Source: Agrobacterium larrymoorei (lineage in GTDB: Bacteria; Pseudomonadota; Alphaproteobacteria; Rhizobiales; Rhizobiaceae). From it: DNA of 64,000 nt. The stretch spans positions 1,056,501-1,120,500 of the forward strand of contig NZ_JAUTBL010000002.1 of the NCBI RefSeq assembly GCF_030819275.1, read 5' to 3'. A program made the position numbers and the translations under genes. How positions within the stretch are numbered: position 1 is the stretch's first letter; each line of letters starts with the position of its first letter. Shown here piece by piece: positions 26,420-36,787 of the stretch. Below the pieces are notes generated by a model. That model saw nothing but the letters and a program-made list of their open reading frames with translations, did no database searches and was not told where the DNA came from.

Positions 26420-27307
26420 ATGACACTGCAATCCATGACGGGCTTCGCGCGAAGCGAAGGCTCATCCGGTCGATATCGCTGGGCCTGGGAACTGCGCTCC
26501 GTTAACGGCAAAGGGCTGGATCTGCGGCTGCGCTTGCCATCCGGCATGGAAGCATTGGAGACAGCGCTGCGTGACATCGCGTCCAAAAGCCTGTCGCGCG
26601 GGAATATTCAGGCCGGGCTCTCTGTATCTGCCGCAGAGACCAAGCTTGAGGCCGTGGTCAATCGCGATGCCTTGGACGCAGTGCTGGCCTTGAAGAAGGA
26701 ACTCGGCAACGCGGTAAGCGACGCACCGCTCAGCTTCGATACCTTGCTGTCCGTGCGTGGTCTCGTGGAGTTTCGCGAGCCGGAAGAGACGGAAGATGCG
26801 CAGAGCGCGCGCAACACCGATATCGTCGAGGGCTTTTCCCTTGCCGTCGCTTCGTTGAAGTCCATGCGCGAGAGGGAAGGCGCGTCACTCTACACGCTGC
26901 TTTCGACCCATATCGATCGTATCGAGCAACTGACATCTGTCATCGAGGCAGATCCTTCTCGACAGCCGGAGCAAATCCGGGCACGGCTGGAAGCTCAGAT
27001 CGCCTTGATCGGTGATGGCAATGGAAGCCTCGATCGCGAGCGCCTCTATGCCGAGGCTGCGCTTCTCGCCACCAAGGCGGATCTGCGGGAAGAGATTGAC
27101 CGGTTGACCTCGCATGTCTCCGCCGCGCGCGAGCTTCTCGCTGTCGGCGGTCCTGTCGGGCGCAAGCTCGATTTTCTTGCACAGGAATTTAACCGGGAGT
27201 CGAATACGATCTGTTCCAAATCCAATGCCAGTGCTGTAACCGCTGCTGGTATAGAATTGAAAGTCGTGATCGACCAATTCCGCGAACAGGTTCAAAATCT
27301 GGAGTAG
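26420..27307 (+). CDS. yicC: YicC/YloC family endoribonuclease
   Basis: A 295-aa protein starting [12 protein letters not shown], with [18 protein letters not shown] and the C-terminal DUF1732 signature [19 protein letters not shown]. Family members are stress-related endoribonucleases; E. coli YicC has been linked to small-RNA turnover. It is placed directly before gmk (5 nt gap), the conserved order. Confidence 0.93.
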   Translation: MTLQSMTGFARSEGSSGRYRWAWELRSVNGKGLDLRLRLPSGMEALETALRDIASKSLSRGNIQAGLSVSAAETKLEAVVNRDALDAVLALKKELGNAVSDAPLSFDTLLSVRGLVEFREPEETEDAQSARNTDIVEGFSLAVASLKSMREREGASLYTLLSTHIDRIEQLTSVIEADPSRQPEQIRARLEAQIALIGDGNGSLDRERLYAEAALLATKADLREEIDRLTSHVSAARELLAVGGPVGRKLDFLAQEFNRESNTICSKSNASAVTAAGIELKVVIDQFREQVQNLE

Positions 27308-27312
27308 GCTCC

Positions 27313-27975
27313 ATGGTACCAGCAAATAGCTCTCCCGTTCATATTGCCCGCAGAGGGCTTATGCTGGTCATGTCCTCGCCATCGGGTGCGGGTAAGTCCA
27401 CCATTGCCAGAAACCTGCTGGACCGGGACAAGAACATCAGTCTCTCGGTCAGTGTCACGACGCGTCAGCGCCGGCAGAGCGAGATCGAGGGCATCCATTA
27501 CCACTTCATCACAAAGCGTGAATTCGAGGTGATGCGCGACAGCGATCAGTTGCTGGAATGGGCGGAGGTTCACGGGAATTTCTACGGAACGCCCCGTGCG
27601 CCCGTCGAGCAGGCCATGGCTGAGGGCCGCGACATGCTGTTCGATATCGACTGGCAGGGCGCAGAGCAGCTTCAGGACAAGATGAAGGCTGATGTCGTGT
27701 CGATCTTCATTCTACCGCCAACGATGACCGAACTGCAGTCGCGCCTGCATCGCCGCGCCGAAGACACCGAAGAGGTTATTCGCACACGCCTTGCCAATTC
27801 CCGCGCTGAGATCGAGCACTGGCGCGACTATGACTATGTGATCCTCAATGACGACCTTCAGGCCGCATTTTCGGCCGTCGAAGCCATCGTCAAGGCCGAA
27901 CGTGTGCGCCGCGACCGTCGCCACGGAATGTTCGATTTCATCAGAGGATTGTTGGAGGAAGAGCCGCAGCTCTAA
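27313..27975 (+). CDS. gmk: Guanylate kinase
   Basis: A 220-aa kinase converting GMP and ATP to GDP and ADP. P-loop [10 protein letters not shown], the GMP-binding [21 protein letters not shown] and [10 protein letters not shown], and the lid region [17 protein letters not shown] are all present. Its 3' end overlaps the convergent esterase gene by 35 nt. It probably forms an operon with yicC. Confidence 0.97.
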   Translation: MVPANSSPVHIARRGLMLVMSSPSGAGKSTIARNLLDRDKNISLSVSVTTRQRRQSEIEGIHYHFITKREFEVMRDSDQLLEWAEVHGNFYGTPRAPVEQAMAEGRDMLFDIDWQGAEQLQDKMKADVVSIFILPPTMTELQSRLHRRAEDTEEVIRTRLANSRAEIEHWRDYDYVILNDDLQAAFSAVEAIVKAERVRRDRRHGMFDFIRGLLEEEPQL

Positions 27976-28600
27976 TCAGCCCGGTTTTTTGGTCGCCAGC
28001 CATCTGACGCGAGAGTTTTTCATCTGCCGCGTCCTCCGCCCAGCCGTGCCCCCCATCCAGCACTTCGAGACAAACATCCGCGCCGGCGGTGACGAATTGG
28101 GCGGCCAGATCCTGCGCATCGTTCGGCTCGCGTCGTTCGTCATGGCTGGCAGCAAGCAGCAGGACAGGAAAGCCGGATAGGCTTGGAAGCTCTTCATTTC
28201 TTCTGGGTGAGAGCGGACGCAACAGGATCGCTCCCTGCGCCCGGCTGCAATCCTGACAAATCATCTCAGCCGCCATGATCGCACCGTTTGAATAGCCGAC
28301 GAGGAATGGCGTTTGGCCTGTCTGCTGCGTGACAAAATCCATGAACGTGCAGAGCCGCGCCGCCTGCGCTTTCAGATCATCCACGTCGAGTTGCCGATCG
28401 GGCTTCCTGCGGAAAAATGCAAAACCACTTTGCCATGGGATGGCGCCGCGCATGGCATAAAGAAGGGCGTTGGGGAACACGGCACGGCCGAAGGCGAGAA
28501 GGTCGTGCTCATCCCGTCCTGACCCATGGAGAAGCACCACAACGCAGTCTGCTACTCCTGATGGGCGCTCAAGCCTGTATTCGAAACCTGCATCGATCAT
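27941..28600 (-). CDS. α/β-hydrolase (carboxylesterase / dienelactone-hydrolase-like)
   Basis: A 219-aa serine hydrolase. The oxyanion strand [12 protein letters not shown], nucleophile elbow [12 protein letters not shown], an acidic residue in [10 protein letters not shown] and the histidine in [11 protein letters not shown] form a plausible triad. It resembles phospholipase/carboxylesterase family proteins that often lie near ring-cleavage genes, but no such neighbours occur here. Its last 35 nt run antisense into gmk. Confidence 0.8.
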   Translation of the reverse strand: MIDAGFEYRLERPSGVADCVVVLLHGSGRDEHDLLAFGRAVFPNALLYAMRGAIPWQSGFAFFRRKPDRQLDVDDLKAQAARLCTFMDFVTQQTGQTPFLVGYSNGAIMAAEMICQDCSRAQGAILLRPLSPRRNEELPSLSGFPVLLLAASHDERREPNDAQDLAAQFVTAGADVCLEVLDGGHGWAEDAADEKLSRQMAGDQKTGLIRAAALPPTIL

Positions 28601-28659
28601 CGTGTCCCTATCGGCTCAGTCCGAGATCAATGTCGGCTTGGTCACGCCCGCAGCCGGAA

Positions 28660-29490
28660 TTATAAGCTGTTCGCCAACCGTACGAATTCTTCGACCGAAA
28701 GCGTTTCCGCTCGTCTCGTCGGATCAATGCCGGCCTTCTCCAGCAGGGCTTCTCCGCCGATGCTCTTCACGCTCTGGCGCAGCATCTTGCGGCGCTGGCC
28801 GAAGGCGGCTTCCGTGACCTTCTCAAGCTTGTCCACATCGCAGGCCAGTGGCTTTTCCTTTGGCAGGAGATGCACGACTGTCGAGGTGACTTTCGGTGGC
28901 GGGCTGAAAGCTTGCGGCGGCACGTCGAAAGCCATCTCCGGCACCGTGCGCCATCCGGCAAGCACGCCAAGGCGACCATAGTGATTATCGCCTTCCTCGG
29001 CGACGATCCGCTGGCCGACTTCTTTCTGGAACATCAGCGTCATGGAAAGCCAGAACGGCGGCCATTGCTTCGGCAGAAGCCAGTTCACAAGAAGCTGGGT
29101 CCCGACATTATAGGGGAGGTTCGCGATGATGCGTACTGGCTCGCCCTTGGGAACGAGGGCTTCGAAATCGGTCTTCAGCGCGTCGCCTTCGATCACCTCA
29201 AGCCGTCCGGGATAATGATCGGCAATTTCCGCAAGCGCAGGAAGACAGCGGCTATCTCGTTCCACCGCGATCACCTTCTTTGCGCCGAGCGAAAGGATGG
29301 CGCGGGTCAAACCGCCTGGACCAGGCCCGACCTCGAAGACCGTAACACCATCCAGAGGACCAGCGGTACGCGCAATCTTCTGCGTCAGATTGAGGTCGAA
29401 GAGGAAGTTTTGACCAAGCGACTTCTTCGCATCCAGGCCATGGCGCTGTATAACGTCGCGCAGTGGCGGAAGACCATCGATCGCGGCCAT
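28660..29490 (-). CDS. rsmA: 16S rRNA dimethyladenosine transferase RsmA (KsgA)
   Basis: A 276-aa SAM-dependent methyltransferase that dimethylates two adjacent adenosines near the 3' end of 16S rRNA. Motifs are [18 protein letters not shown] loop [15 protein letters not shown], catalytic [11 protein letters not shown], and the C-terminal [15 protein letters not shown]. The expected ATG at 29490 sits in TGATG, but in this sequence the frame is open upstream into pdxA with no stop, so the protein could be made as a PdxA–RsmA fusion or from this internal start. Confidence 0.93.
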   Translation of the reverse strand: MAAIDGLPPLRDVIQRHGLDAKKSLGQNFLFDLNLTQKIARTAGPLDGVTVFEVGPGPGGLTRAILSLGAKKVIAVERDSRCLPALAEIADHYPGRLEVIEGDALKTDFEALVPKGEPVRIIANLPYNVGTQLLVNWLLPKQWPPFWLSMTLMFQKEVGQRIVAEEGDNHYGRLGVLAGWRTVPEMAFDVPPQAFSPPPKVTSTVVHLLPKEKPLACDVDKLEKVTEAAFGQRRKMLRQSVKSIGGEALLEKAGIDPTRRAETLSVEEFVRLANSL

Positions 29491-30564
29491 CAGGAGACCT
29501 GCCCGGACAGCGATGTCGGCTGCCATCTTCAATGCCGCAACAAGGCTCGAAGGCTTGGCAATGCCCTGTCCGGCGATGCCGAAGGCGGTGCCATGATCGG
29601 GCGACGTCCGGATGAAAGGTAGGCCGAGCGTCACATTGACCGAGTCATCGAAGCCGAGTGCCTTCGCCGGGATCAGGCCCTGGTCGTGATACATGCAGAT
29701 CGCAACGTCGTAGCGCTGGCGTGCGGCATCATGGAACATGGTGTCGGCCGGTAGCGGCCCAAATGCATCAATACCATCTTTGCGCAGCTGCATGGTCGCT
29801 GGATGGATGATATCACGATCTTCCGCACCGATGGCGCCGTCTTCGCCCGCATGGGGGTTTAGCCCAGCGACTGCTAGTCTTGGCGCATCCATGCCGAACT
29901 TGCTCTTCAGGTCGTTGGCAACGATCCGGCAGGTATCGATGATAAGCTCTTCGGTTAGAGCAGATGCCACATCCTTGATAGGAATGTGGATCGTCACAGG
30001 TACGACACGCAGCTTCGGCCCGGCGATCATCATCACTGGTCGCGCCGCCTGGCCCGTGTGCTTCAGCGCGAGGTCCGCAAGAAACTCCGTATGGCCCGGA
30101 AAGCCGAAGCCTGCTTCGTAGAGCACGGATTTTGCAATCGGATTGGTGACGACGGCAGCTGCCTTCCTCGCCACCGTCAACGAGACAGCGGTTTCAATGG
30201 CCTTAATGGTGGAATGGGCAGCACCCACATGGGGTTGGCCCGCCTGTACCTCGAAGCCGACAGGGATGGGCAGGACAGGTAGCGCAGAGGCGAAGGCAGA
30301 GAAGGCCTCTTCAGCCTCGCAGCTGACGACATTGACCGCCATGCCGAGAATATTTGCACGGCTCGTCAGGACGTCTGGATCACCGATGAAAAGAAATGGT
30401 GGGACGCCCAGCTCATCACGCCTTGCCCAGGCCGCAAGTGCGATATCGGGACCGATCCCGGCTGGATCGCCCTGTGTCAAAGCGAGTGGCAATTGAAGCG
30501 GCGTCACGGCGTTCGGAGCTTTCACCTGTTGCGCCAGTTTCGAAAGAGAAAACCCTCCGATCAA
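29491..30564 (-). CDS. pdxA: 4-hydroxythreonine-4-phosphate dehydrogenase, joined in frame to rsmA
   Basis: NAD-dependent enzyme of vitamin B6 synthesis. Signature [15 protein letters not shown]; the metal ligands are histidines in [19 protein letters not shown] and [14 protein letters not shown]. The final helix [15 protein letters not shown] runs straight into RsmA: the only nearby stop, the TGA that overlaps the rsmA ATG, is in a different frame. The start is unclear; the open frame begins at TTG 30564, while conserved sequence begins about 24 residues later (GTG at 30507 is an option). Confidence 0.9.
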
Positions 30565-30593
30565 CGGCGTTCTGCTATGTTATGAAGACCATC

Positions 30594-30616
30594 GCGGCAC
30601 CGTGATACGGTGCCGC
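30594..30616 (-). other. Intercistronic hairpin between surA and pdxA
   Basis: A perfect 10-bp stem (GCGGCACCGT / ACGGTGCCGC) with a 3-nt loop just after the surA stop. It has no T tract, so it may protect the upstream message from 3' decay or attenuate, rather than terminate fully. Confidence 0.55.
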
Positions 30617-30624
30617 ACTGCGCA

Positions 30625-31566
30625 TCAGGTCTGGGTGATCTGCGCCTTGCTGCGAAGCTCGTCCAGATACTTCTTCTCGTTCGGGTTTTCACCCTTCTCG
30701 GCCTTGTTCAAATCTTCGGCGCGGAACACAACTTCCGCTGCGTAATCATCCGAGACCTGTTGCTTCTTGCAGACCGCGAGATATTCGACGCCCTTTTCTG
30801 TGACGCGCGTACCGGTGGTGCCGCCTTCAGGCGTCTTGGTAACCAGATCTTTCCACTCTGGGGGCAGTTCCGGCTCAAGAATGCGGCCGAGGTTCTTGAT
30901 CGAAACATCCAGCATCGTCGCTGCAAAGGTCTTCGCCTGCTCACAGCCGGGATAGCGTTTGCGAGACGCCTCGGCTTCGCTCTTGCGCTTGCCGAGGGTG
31001 GCCTTCTTCGACTCCGGTACAACGAAAATGATCTGCTGCAGGAAATATTCCGATGTCACAGGCTTCTGGCCGCGCTCCTTGAGACGCGTGATGAAGTCCT
31101 GTGTCGACATGCGGTTCTTGCCGCCATAGCGCGCATTGACCAGACGTGGCCAGCTCATCTGCACGGCGATAAAGGATTTGAAATGGTCTGCACCCACGCC
31201 AGCCTGCGTCAGAACCTTGGTCAGCTGTTCTTTCGTCAACTTGTTGCTGGCAGCGAAGCGGCCAAAAGCGGCATCCACATCTGCAGTGCTGACCGACGCC
31301 TTGACGCGGGCGATTTCCTCGCGCTTCAAGGCCTCTTCGATCAACTGCTCGCGGGCTTTCTCGTTGAGATTGCCAGACTGGCGCTGCAGCTTCAGGAAGG
31401 CCACCCGGCGTGCAATATCATCGGAGGTAATCGGGGTCTTGTTGACAACGATCTTCACCGCGCTGTCGGCAAAAGCGACATTCGCCTGCGGCGCAACGAT
31501 CATGGGAACTGCGAAGATCGCAAAGGCAAACGCGACGCTGCGCATCGCCTTCTTTCCGAAGTTCAT
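30625..31566 (-). CDS. surA: SurA-like periplasmic chaperone / peptidyl-prolyl isomerase
   Basis: A 313-aa exported protein with a signal peptide (basic MNFGKKAMRS, then a hydrophobic core ending near VAFADS). A SurA N-terminal-like helical domain follows (INKTPITSDDIARRVAFLKLQ-type). A canonical parvulin domain is hard to see, so chaperone activity may dominate. The start at 31566 is set by GAGGGAGAG upstream; an extra 23 residues are possible in frame. Position between lptD and pdxA is the enterobacterial order too, supporting the SurA assignment. Confidence 0.85.
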   Translation of the reverse strand: MNFGKKAMRSVAFAFAIFAVPMIVAPQANVAFADSAVKIVVNKTPITSDDIARRVAFLKLQRQSGNLNEKAREQLIEEALKREEIARVKASVSTADVDAAFGRFAASNKLTKEQLTKVLTQAGVGADHFKSFIAVQMSWPRLVNARYGGKNRMSTQDFITRLKERGQKPVTSEYFLQQIIFVVPESKKATLGKRKSEAEASRKRYPGCEQAKTFAATMLDVSIKNLGRILEPELPPEWKDLVTKTPEGGTTGTRVTEKGVEYLAVCKKQQVSDDYAAEVVFRAEDLNKAEKGENPNEKKYLDELRSKAQITQT

Positions 31567-31848
31567 CCTGGTCTCTCCCTCTCGGCAAGCCAGTGGACCA
31601 GTGCCACAGCATTGCTTTTGAAACTCTCGCGGCACGAAGCTTACGTGCTCACCTCACGGTGATACTCAGCCCTCTGCAGCGATCCTAAATATGAACGCGC
31701 CCGTGTATATCACTGGAATGATTACCACCGCAATCGTCCGCCACAACCAGATCGTCGATATCTGCGGCAAAAACGTGACCTTCACAGTGGTGGGTCGATC
31801 ACATGATGTCGAACGTCATAGGCACTGCAGGTGTCGCTTGACATGAAA

Positions 31849-31869
31849 ACGGCGGGAAGATCCCGCCGT
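31849..31869 (-). terminator. Terminator after lptD
   Basis: A 9-bp stem (ACGGCGGGA / TCCCGCCGT) with a 3-nt loop, followed on the minus strand by TTTCATG; the U run begins with the last stem base. Placed 22 nt past the lptD stop, ahead of surA. Confidence 0.7.
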
Positions 31870-31890
31870 CGTTCCAAGAGATAAAGGCTA

Positions 31891-34251
31891 TCAATAGTTA
31901 TTCGGCTGCCAGCCGATATCGGCCTTATCCCAGTCTTCCGCAGCCGAACCGACACTGATGTCACCGAGGGTACGGAAGGCGAGACGGGCGTTGATCGACC
32001 AGTCATTCGCCGCTTCACGCACGGTGCTGAGGTTACCCTCATCCGAGTAGCTGACAGTAAAGATGGTGCACTCGTCCTGATAGAGAATGCCGATACGGCG
32101 CTCGCTGGAGAACTTGTTGTTCAGGTCGTAGTTGATCGCACCGAATAGCGCCCAGTTGTCGTCGAGACGCAGCTTGCCGGAGGTCTGGATGATATCGCGG
32201 TCACGATCATAGCCATAATTCGGCTGTGCCTTGACCTGCGTATAGCTGACCTTACCGGTGAAGCGGTTATCCGTGTAGTGGACGCTGTTCTCCATACGGT
32301 TGATCTCGAAGTTATCCTTGTCGAGACGCAAGCTGTTGGAGAAGGACAAACCGATTGGCGCATCGATCGCCGCCATCGTCACGTAGTCGGAGCGGTCCGA
32401 TTCCAGGCCGGAATCAGCACCGGCATTGACGAGATCCGGCGACGCGAAAGAATTTTCGCCAGCAAGATGGAAGGACTGTCCTGCGATGGCGCGGACACCA
32501 TAGCCATTGTCGAAGGTACCGTTATAGCGGAAACCGAGATTGGCACGCGTGCCGCCTTCGATACGGTCGAAACCGCTGAACTTGTCCCGTTCGAAGAGGT
32601 TGGTGGCATCGAAGACGAAGGCCTGCGAATCTTCGTTCGGAAGACGGCCTGCAAATTGCTCGTCCGGACGCACGAACAACTGAGCGATCGGTTCGATCAC
32701 GTGGCTGCTGTTTTGTGCCGTGAACAAAATCGGGTAGCGCGCTTCGAGACCGAAGGTCGCCATACCGCGGAACGCCGCGTCATCATTGATCGAGCTGCTA
32801 TAGGCCAGACCCTGCGTTGCCATATCGGTGGAGAAGATGTCTCCACGAAGTGCGCCGAGCGGTGTCAACTGAACGCCGCTATCGAAAGTGTAAGTTCTCT
32901 TCCACTCGGCCTCTGTCGTCAGGCGGGTATAGGTGCCCTCGAGACCCGGGAAGCGATTGGACGTTCCAAGCGCATAGGCGTCCTGGTTGCGGCGGGTCAG
33001 GCTCGTCAGGTTCGTCGTCAGCGAAAGCTCGCCGCCATAGACTGGATCGGGAAGGAAGTAGCGGTAGTCGACGGCTGGATGGACAATCGCCTGCCTGCGC
33101 TCTTCCAGCTCAAAGTCGTCCTTGTCCTGGACGTTGAAGTAGTAGGCGTTGGCATCGAAGCTGTTACGATCACCGAGGCCAGAGAGGTAAAGCTTGTTGG
33201 TCTGCGTTTCGCTCTTATAGCCCTTGAGGTCATAGGTGCGGGCGAAGTTGTTATCCGACTGCACCATGACGTCCCAGCCGAATGACCAGCGGGGATTGAT
33301 CTTGAATTCGCCGCGGCTGGCAACCATGCCACGACGGTCGTTCATTGCGTCGCTGGTGCCGGGGTCGAAACGTTCCGGGTCGCGCTGGTCAATGCCGGCA
33401 AATGTCAGCGTATGCGTTCCCATCTCGAAACGGTTGCGCAGCTCGCCCTGAAGCAGAAGACCCTGGGCCGTGTAGAAGGTCGGTGTAACCGTCAGATCCG
33501 CGCTATCGCCGAGCACCTGATAATAGGGCACGCCGATACCGAAACCGAGCTTGTCGGTCATGCTCATTTGCGGGAACAAAAAGCCGGATTTACGCTTTAC
33601 CCGGTTGTCGGGAACGGTGATGAACGGAAGATAGGCGATCGGCTTGCCGAACAGCTCGAAGCGAGCCTTCTCCAACCGCACAGTTTGGCTTTTGCCGTCC
33701 TGAATGACGCGCTCAGCCTTGACCTGCCAAAGCGGCGGCTTGTCCGGGCGCTCGGCGCAGGGAAGGCAGGCCGTGTAAACGCCGTTGTTGAGGATCATAA
33801 CATCCTCATTGACGCGTTCAGCACTTTCGCCGGCAATGCGTGTGTTGTCGGTGGTTTCTACACGCAACGAGTTGACGAAACCCTGCGAGAAATTGTCGGT
33901 TACATCCAGCTCATCGGCGTAGATACGACTGCCGGAAGGCTCGATGAGTTCAATGTTTCCACGGGCGATAACGCGGCCCGTGCCTTGATTATATTCCACA
34001 CGCTGGGCCACCATACGGTAGCCCGAATATTTCATGCGCACCCCACCCGTCGCGATCACTTGTTCAGCGTCACGATTATAGGTGAGTTCATTTGCTGTAA
34101 GCAGGAGTTTTGATTGGTCTTGAGCGTCGCCCACGATCACGCCGTCATCAGCAAAAGCGCTGGATGCGGTCGCCATGTATGCGCACACAGAAGCCCCTGT
34201 CAGAAGGGCTGCCGCAAGCCGTCTGATATTCCCGCGGTCAAATACCGCCAC
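31891..34251 (-). CDS. lptD: LPS-assembly outer-membrane protein LptD
   Basis: A 786-aa outer-membrane β-barrel that inserts LPS delivered by the Lpt bridge. It has a signal peptide ending near SSAFADDG, an OstA/LptA-like N-terminal jellyroll (LLLTANELTYNRDAEQVIATGG), then a long barrel domain of alternating strands. A CLPC pair near residue 160 and a late DECTIF cysteine could form the required disulfides. It starts at GTG, overlapping the lptG stop (TAGTG). Clustered with lptG and lptF, the inner-membrane exporter of the same pathway. Confidence 0.95.
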   Translation of the reverse strand: MAVFDRGNIRRLAAALLTGASVCAYMATASSAFADDGVIVGDAQDQSKLLLTANELTYNRDAEQVIATGGVRMKYSGYRMVAQRVEYNQGTGRVIARGNIELIEPSGSRIYADELDVTDNFSQGFVNSLRVETTDNTRIAGESAERVNEDVMILNNGVYTACLPCAERPDKPPLWQVKAERVIQDGKSQTVRLEKARFELFGKPIAYLPFITVPDNRVKRKSGFLFPQMSMTDKLGFGIGVPYYQVLGDSADLTVTPTFYTAQGLLLQGELRNRFEMGTHTLTFAGIDQRDPERFDPGTSDAMNDRRGMVASRGEFKINPRWSFGWDVMVQSDNNFARTYDLKGYKSETQTNKLYLSGLGDRNSFDANAYYFNVQDKDDFELEERRQAIVHPAVDYRYFLPDPVYGGELSLTTNLTSLTRRNQDAYALGTSNRFPGLEGTYTRLTTEAEWKRTYTFDSGVQLTPLGALRGDIFSTDMATQGLAYSSSINDDAAFRGMATFGLEARYPILFTAQNSSHVIEPIAQLFVRPDEQFAGRLPNEDSQAFVFDATNLFERDKFSGFDRIEGGTRANLGFRYNGTFDNGYGVRAIAGQSFHLAGENSFASPDLVNAGADSGLESDRSDYVTMAAIDAPIGLSFSNSLRLDKDNFEINRMENSVHYTDNRFTGKVSYTQVKAQPNYGYDRDRDIIQTSGKLRLDDNWALFGAINYDLNNKFSSERRIGILYQDECTIFTVSYSDEGNLSTVREAANDWSINARLAFRTLGDISVGSAAEDWDKADIGWQPNNY

Positions 34252-35339
34252 TAGCCGTCCTCCTGATGAAGCAGAATGGTTGCCCCCAATGCCAACGCTA
34301 CGACGACTGGAATCCAGACCGCAACGAAGGGCGGAACAACGCCGCTACTCCCGAATGCCCTTACGAGCACGGTTACCACATAAAGCACGAAGCCGGAAAG
34401 GATTCCACCCAGAATCACTGAACGGGACTGTGCAAAACGGCTGAACTTTAGAGAAACAGTTGCCGCAATGAATGTCATCGCCACCAACAGAAACGGCATG
34501 GAGAGTAGGAAGTGATATTGCGTTTCGAGCGCCTTGGATGACAGGCCGAAGGATCTCGCCACCTCTATCTTTCGAGAAAGATCAAAGAAAGCAACGGTTT
34601 CCGGCTGGGTCAGACGCTCCTGAACGAATTCCTGTCTCAAATTGGTACTGATTCTTGCCGTCGCCTGATGGGTGGGGACGTGACCCGGTCGAATCTCTGA
34701 AACGTTGTTAAGAAGCCAGTAACCATCTTCCAACTTCGCCGACGCGGCGTCCTGTCGGAAAAGGATGTTGCCATTCTTGTCGAGGTGAATCAGCACCACG
34801 TCCTTCAGCAGCGCGCCATTGTCCTCGAAGCTCTTGGCTCCGATGATCGTGTCCTCTCCACCGCTGCTCTGACGCAGCCACGGAATCACCTGTTGCTGGC
34901 GAGGACCGCTGCCGTCATTGCGCCATCCCGCTTCGACGGAAAGCGACTTGCTTTCGCCCCAGGCGGCGAGTGGATTAAGCGCGGTGACGCAGAGGATGCC
35001 AAGAAGGATCGCGCCGGTGATGAAGGGCAGCATGAACTGCCAGACGGAAATGCCCGCAGCACGCGTCACCACCAGCTCGTAGCGGCGGTTGAGCGAAATC
35101 AACGTCGTCATGCCGACGAAGAGGGCGACGAAAGGGACGGTCTGCTGCAGGATGAGCGGCAGCCGAAGCGCTGTCAGGCCGAGTGCGGCTGGCACAGAAT
35201 AGCCTGGAAGGCCGGACATGCGCCGCGCGGTTTCACTAAAATCGGCCAGAAAGATAATGGAAGACACGCCCAGTAGAAACCAGAACGTTGTCATGGCGTA
35301 ACGGCGAAGGAAATAACGGGCGAGTGTGCCGAACATCAT
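34251..35339 (-). CDS. lptG: LPS export ABC transporter permease LptG
   Basis: A 362-aa YjgP/YjgQ-family permease with three N-terminal and three C-terminal transmembrane helices around a periplasmic jellyroll. The N-terminal region RRYAMTTFWFLLGVSSIIFLADF and the RRYELVVTRAAGIS coupling segment are typical. With LptF and LptB2 it extracts LPS from the inner membrane. Its ATG overlaps the lptF stop (ATGA), and its stop overlaps the lptD start. Confidence 0.94.
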   Translation of the reverse strand: MMFGTLARYFLRRYAMTTFWFLLGVSSIIFLADFSETARRMSGLPGYSVPAALGLTALRLPLILQQTVPFVALFVGMTTLISLNRRYELVVTRAAGISVWQFMLPFITGAILLGILCVTALNPLAAWGESKSLSVEAGWRNDGSGPRQQQVIPWLRQSSGGEDTIIGAKSFEDNGALLKDVVLIHLDKNGNILFRQDAASAKLEDGYWLLNNVSEIRPGHVPTHQATARISTNLRQEFVQERLTQPETVAFFDLSRKIEVARSFGLSSKALETQYHFLLSMPFLLVAMTFIAATVSLKFSRFAQSRSVILGGILSGFVLYVVTVLVRAFGSSGVVPPFVAVWIPVVVALALGATILLHQEDG

Positions 35340-36505
35340 GCGCTCTGTCCTCCATTGCCATTAGCCTTTGGTGGGCTGAAACGGCGCTGAAGCGCCTGCG
35401 CGGCGTGTTGTATAAAGGACGGCATATGCAGCTTGCGGCCTGTCGCCAGCAGATAGGCGGCAATGAGGCCGCTGACCACCGGAACGGCGTAGACGAAGGG
35501 AATGAAGGCGGCGCTTTGCTTCACCTGATTGGTGAAATAGAAGCCCAGCCAGCGGAGCATGAAGGCCGTCACCAGCGCAACGACCATGGGATGAAGCCGT
35601 GCCTCTCGATGGGAGCGTGCATCACCTGCAACGACCAGCGAGATCAAGGCAAAGACGAACGGGAACATCCAGTCGACCAGACGCCGGTTCAGTTCCGAAC
35701 GGAAGCTGCCAGGGTTTTTCTTGTAGCTATCCAGGTCCTCGTCAGGAGAGAGCAGGAAGGCGAGGCTCGCATCGCTGGCGGACAGTGACGGTTCATTGTC
35801 GGACTTCTCCGACATGGTCGAGAGATCGAAGGCGTAGGACAGGAACTTGACGACTGAGACCTTGCCGTCTGGCGTCTTCTGCTGAACCTCACCGTCACGC
35901 ATGGTGAGCGAGGTGCCACCTTCGTCGATCATCCCTTCCTTGGCATAATAGATGAGGTCGTAATTCGGATCGCGACGGTCGGCTACGAATAGACCGCGCA
36001 GGATTCGGCCTTGGCGCTGGGCGATCTGCACGTAAAGCCCATCCTGAATGGTGCGGAAGGTCTTCTCCTCAATGACGGAAGAGAGCAGATCGGCATAGGC
36101 TGCAGCAACCATCTGGCGCGCAGCGGCACGTGCCGGCGGCTCGGCAAAATTGGTAATGCCGAAGGAGACAAGGCTCAGCACCGCGCCGAGAATGAGGACT
36201 GGCTTGTAGATGATCGTGCGGCGCGCGCCAGACGCATCGATGATCGCCAACTCCGAGTCGGTGTTCATCGCCGTCAATGTCTGCGTCACGCCGATAACAA
36301 GCGCGAAGGGAAGAACGACGGGAATGAGCGTCGGCAACAGCATGGTCGCGAGCGTCATGAACGAGCCCATGGACTGGCCACTATCCGTGACGAGGTTGAT
36401 TCTTTGCAGAACCTGGATCGTCCAGATGATTGCCAGCACGGGCATCAGCGCGACGAGAACCATCTGCGTCGTGCGTCGCAATATGTACCGTTCGAGAAGC
36501 GCCAT
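35336..36505 (-). CDS. lptF: LPS export ABC transporter permease LptF
   Basis: A 389-aa homologue of LptG and its heterodimer partner. It has N-terminal MALLERYILRRTTQMVLVALMPVL, the coupling segment NTDSELAIIDASGARRTI, and a C-terminal membrane block (AYLLATGRKLHMPSFIQ). It is the first gene of the lptF–lptG–lptD set, divergent from pepA across about 280 nt that should contain both promoters. Confidence 0.94.
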   Translation of the reverse strand: MALLERYILRRTTQMVLVALMPVLAIIWTIQVLQRINLVTDSGQSMGSFMTLATMLLPTLIPVVLPFALVIGVTQTLTAMNTDSELAIIDASGARRTIIYKPVLILGAVLSLVSFGITNFAEPPARAAARQMVAAAYADLLSSVIEEKTFRTIQDGLYVQIAQRQGRILRGLFVADRRDPNYDLIYYAKEGMIDEGGTSLTMRDGEVQQKTPDGKVSVVKFLSYAFDLSTMSEKSDNEPSLSASDASLAFLLSPDEDLDSYKKNPGSFRSELNRRLVDWMFPFVFALISLVVAGDARSHREARLHPMVVALVTAFMLRWLGFYFTNQVKQSAAFIPFVYAVPVVSGLIAAYLLATGRKLHMPSFIQHAAQALQRRFSPPKANGNGGQSA

Positions 36506-36787
36506 TTAGTCCCTGATAACGTTTTTCATTGTTTTTTCCCCGCGCAGGGAACCGGCCCTATGTAATCGCATCGCTCCCGCTTGGCGACTCTCGACGGGCC
36601 ACAAATTTCTTTCGCGCAGTCATTTTTCCTGCGGCTGTGGCTTTTTGTGGAGAGGTGAAGAAAAAACTTTCCGCTGCTTGAGACGTTGCGGCGCACCATC
36701 CACAAATTTGACACCGCAAGTCGCCATGCCGGGGTTGCGTCGCGGGCGGAAAGGCCCATGATCCGCACACCCTTAAAAAACAGCAAG

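Noticed and set aside
24967..26586. 539-codon minus-strand open frame
   Set aside because: Antisense to mltG and the start of yicC; no domain recognised.
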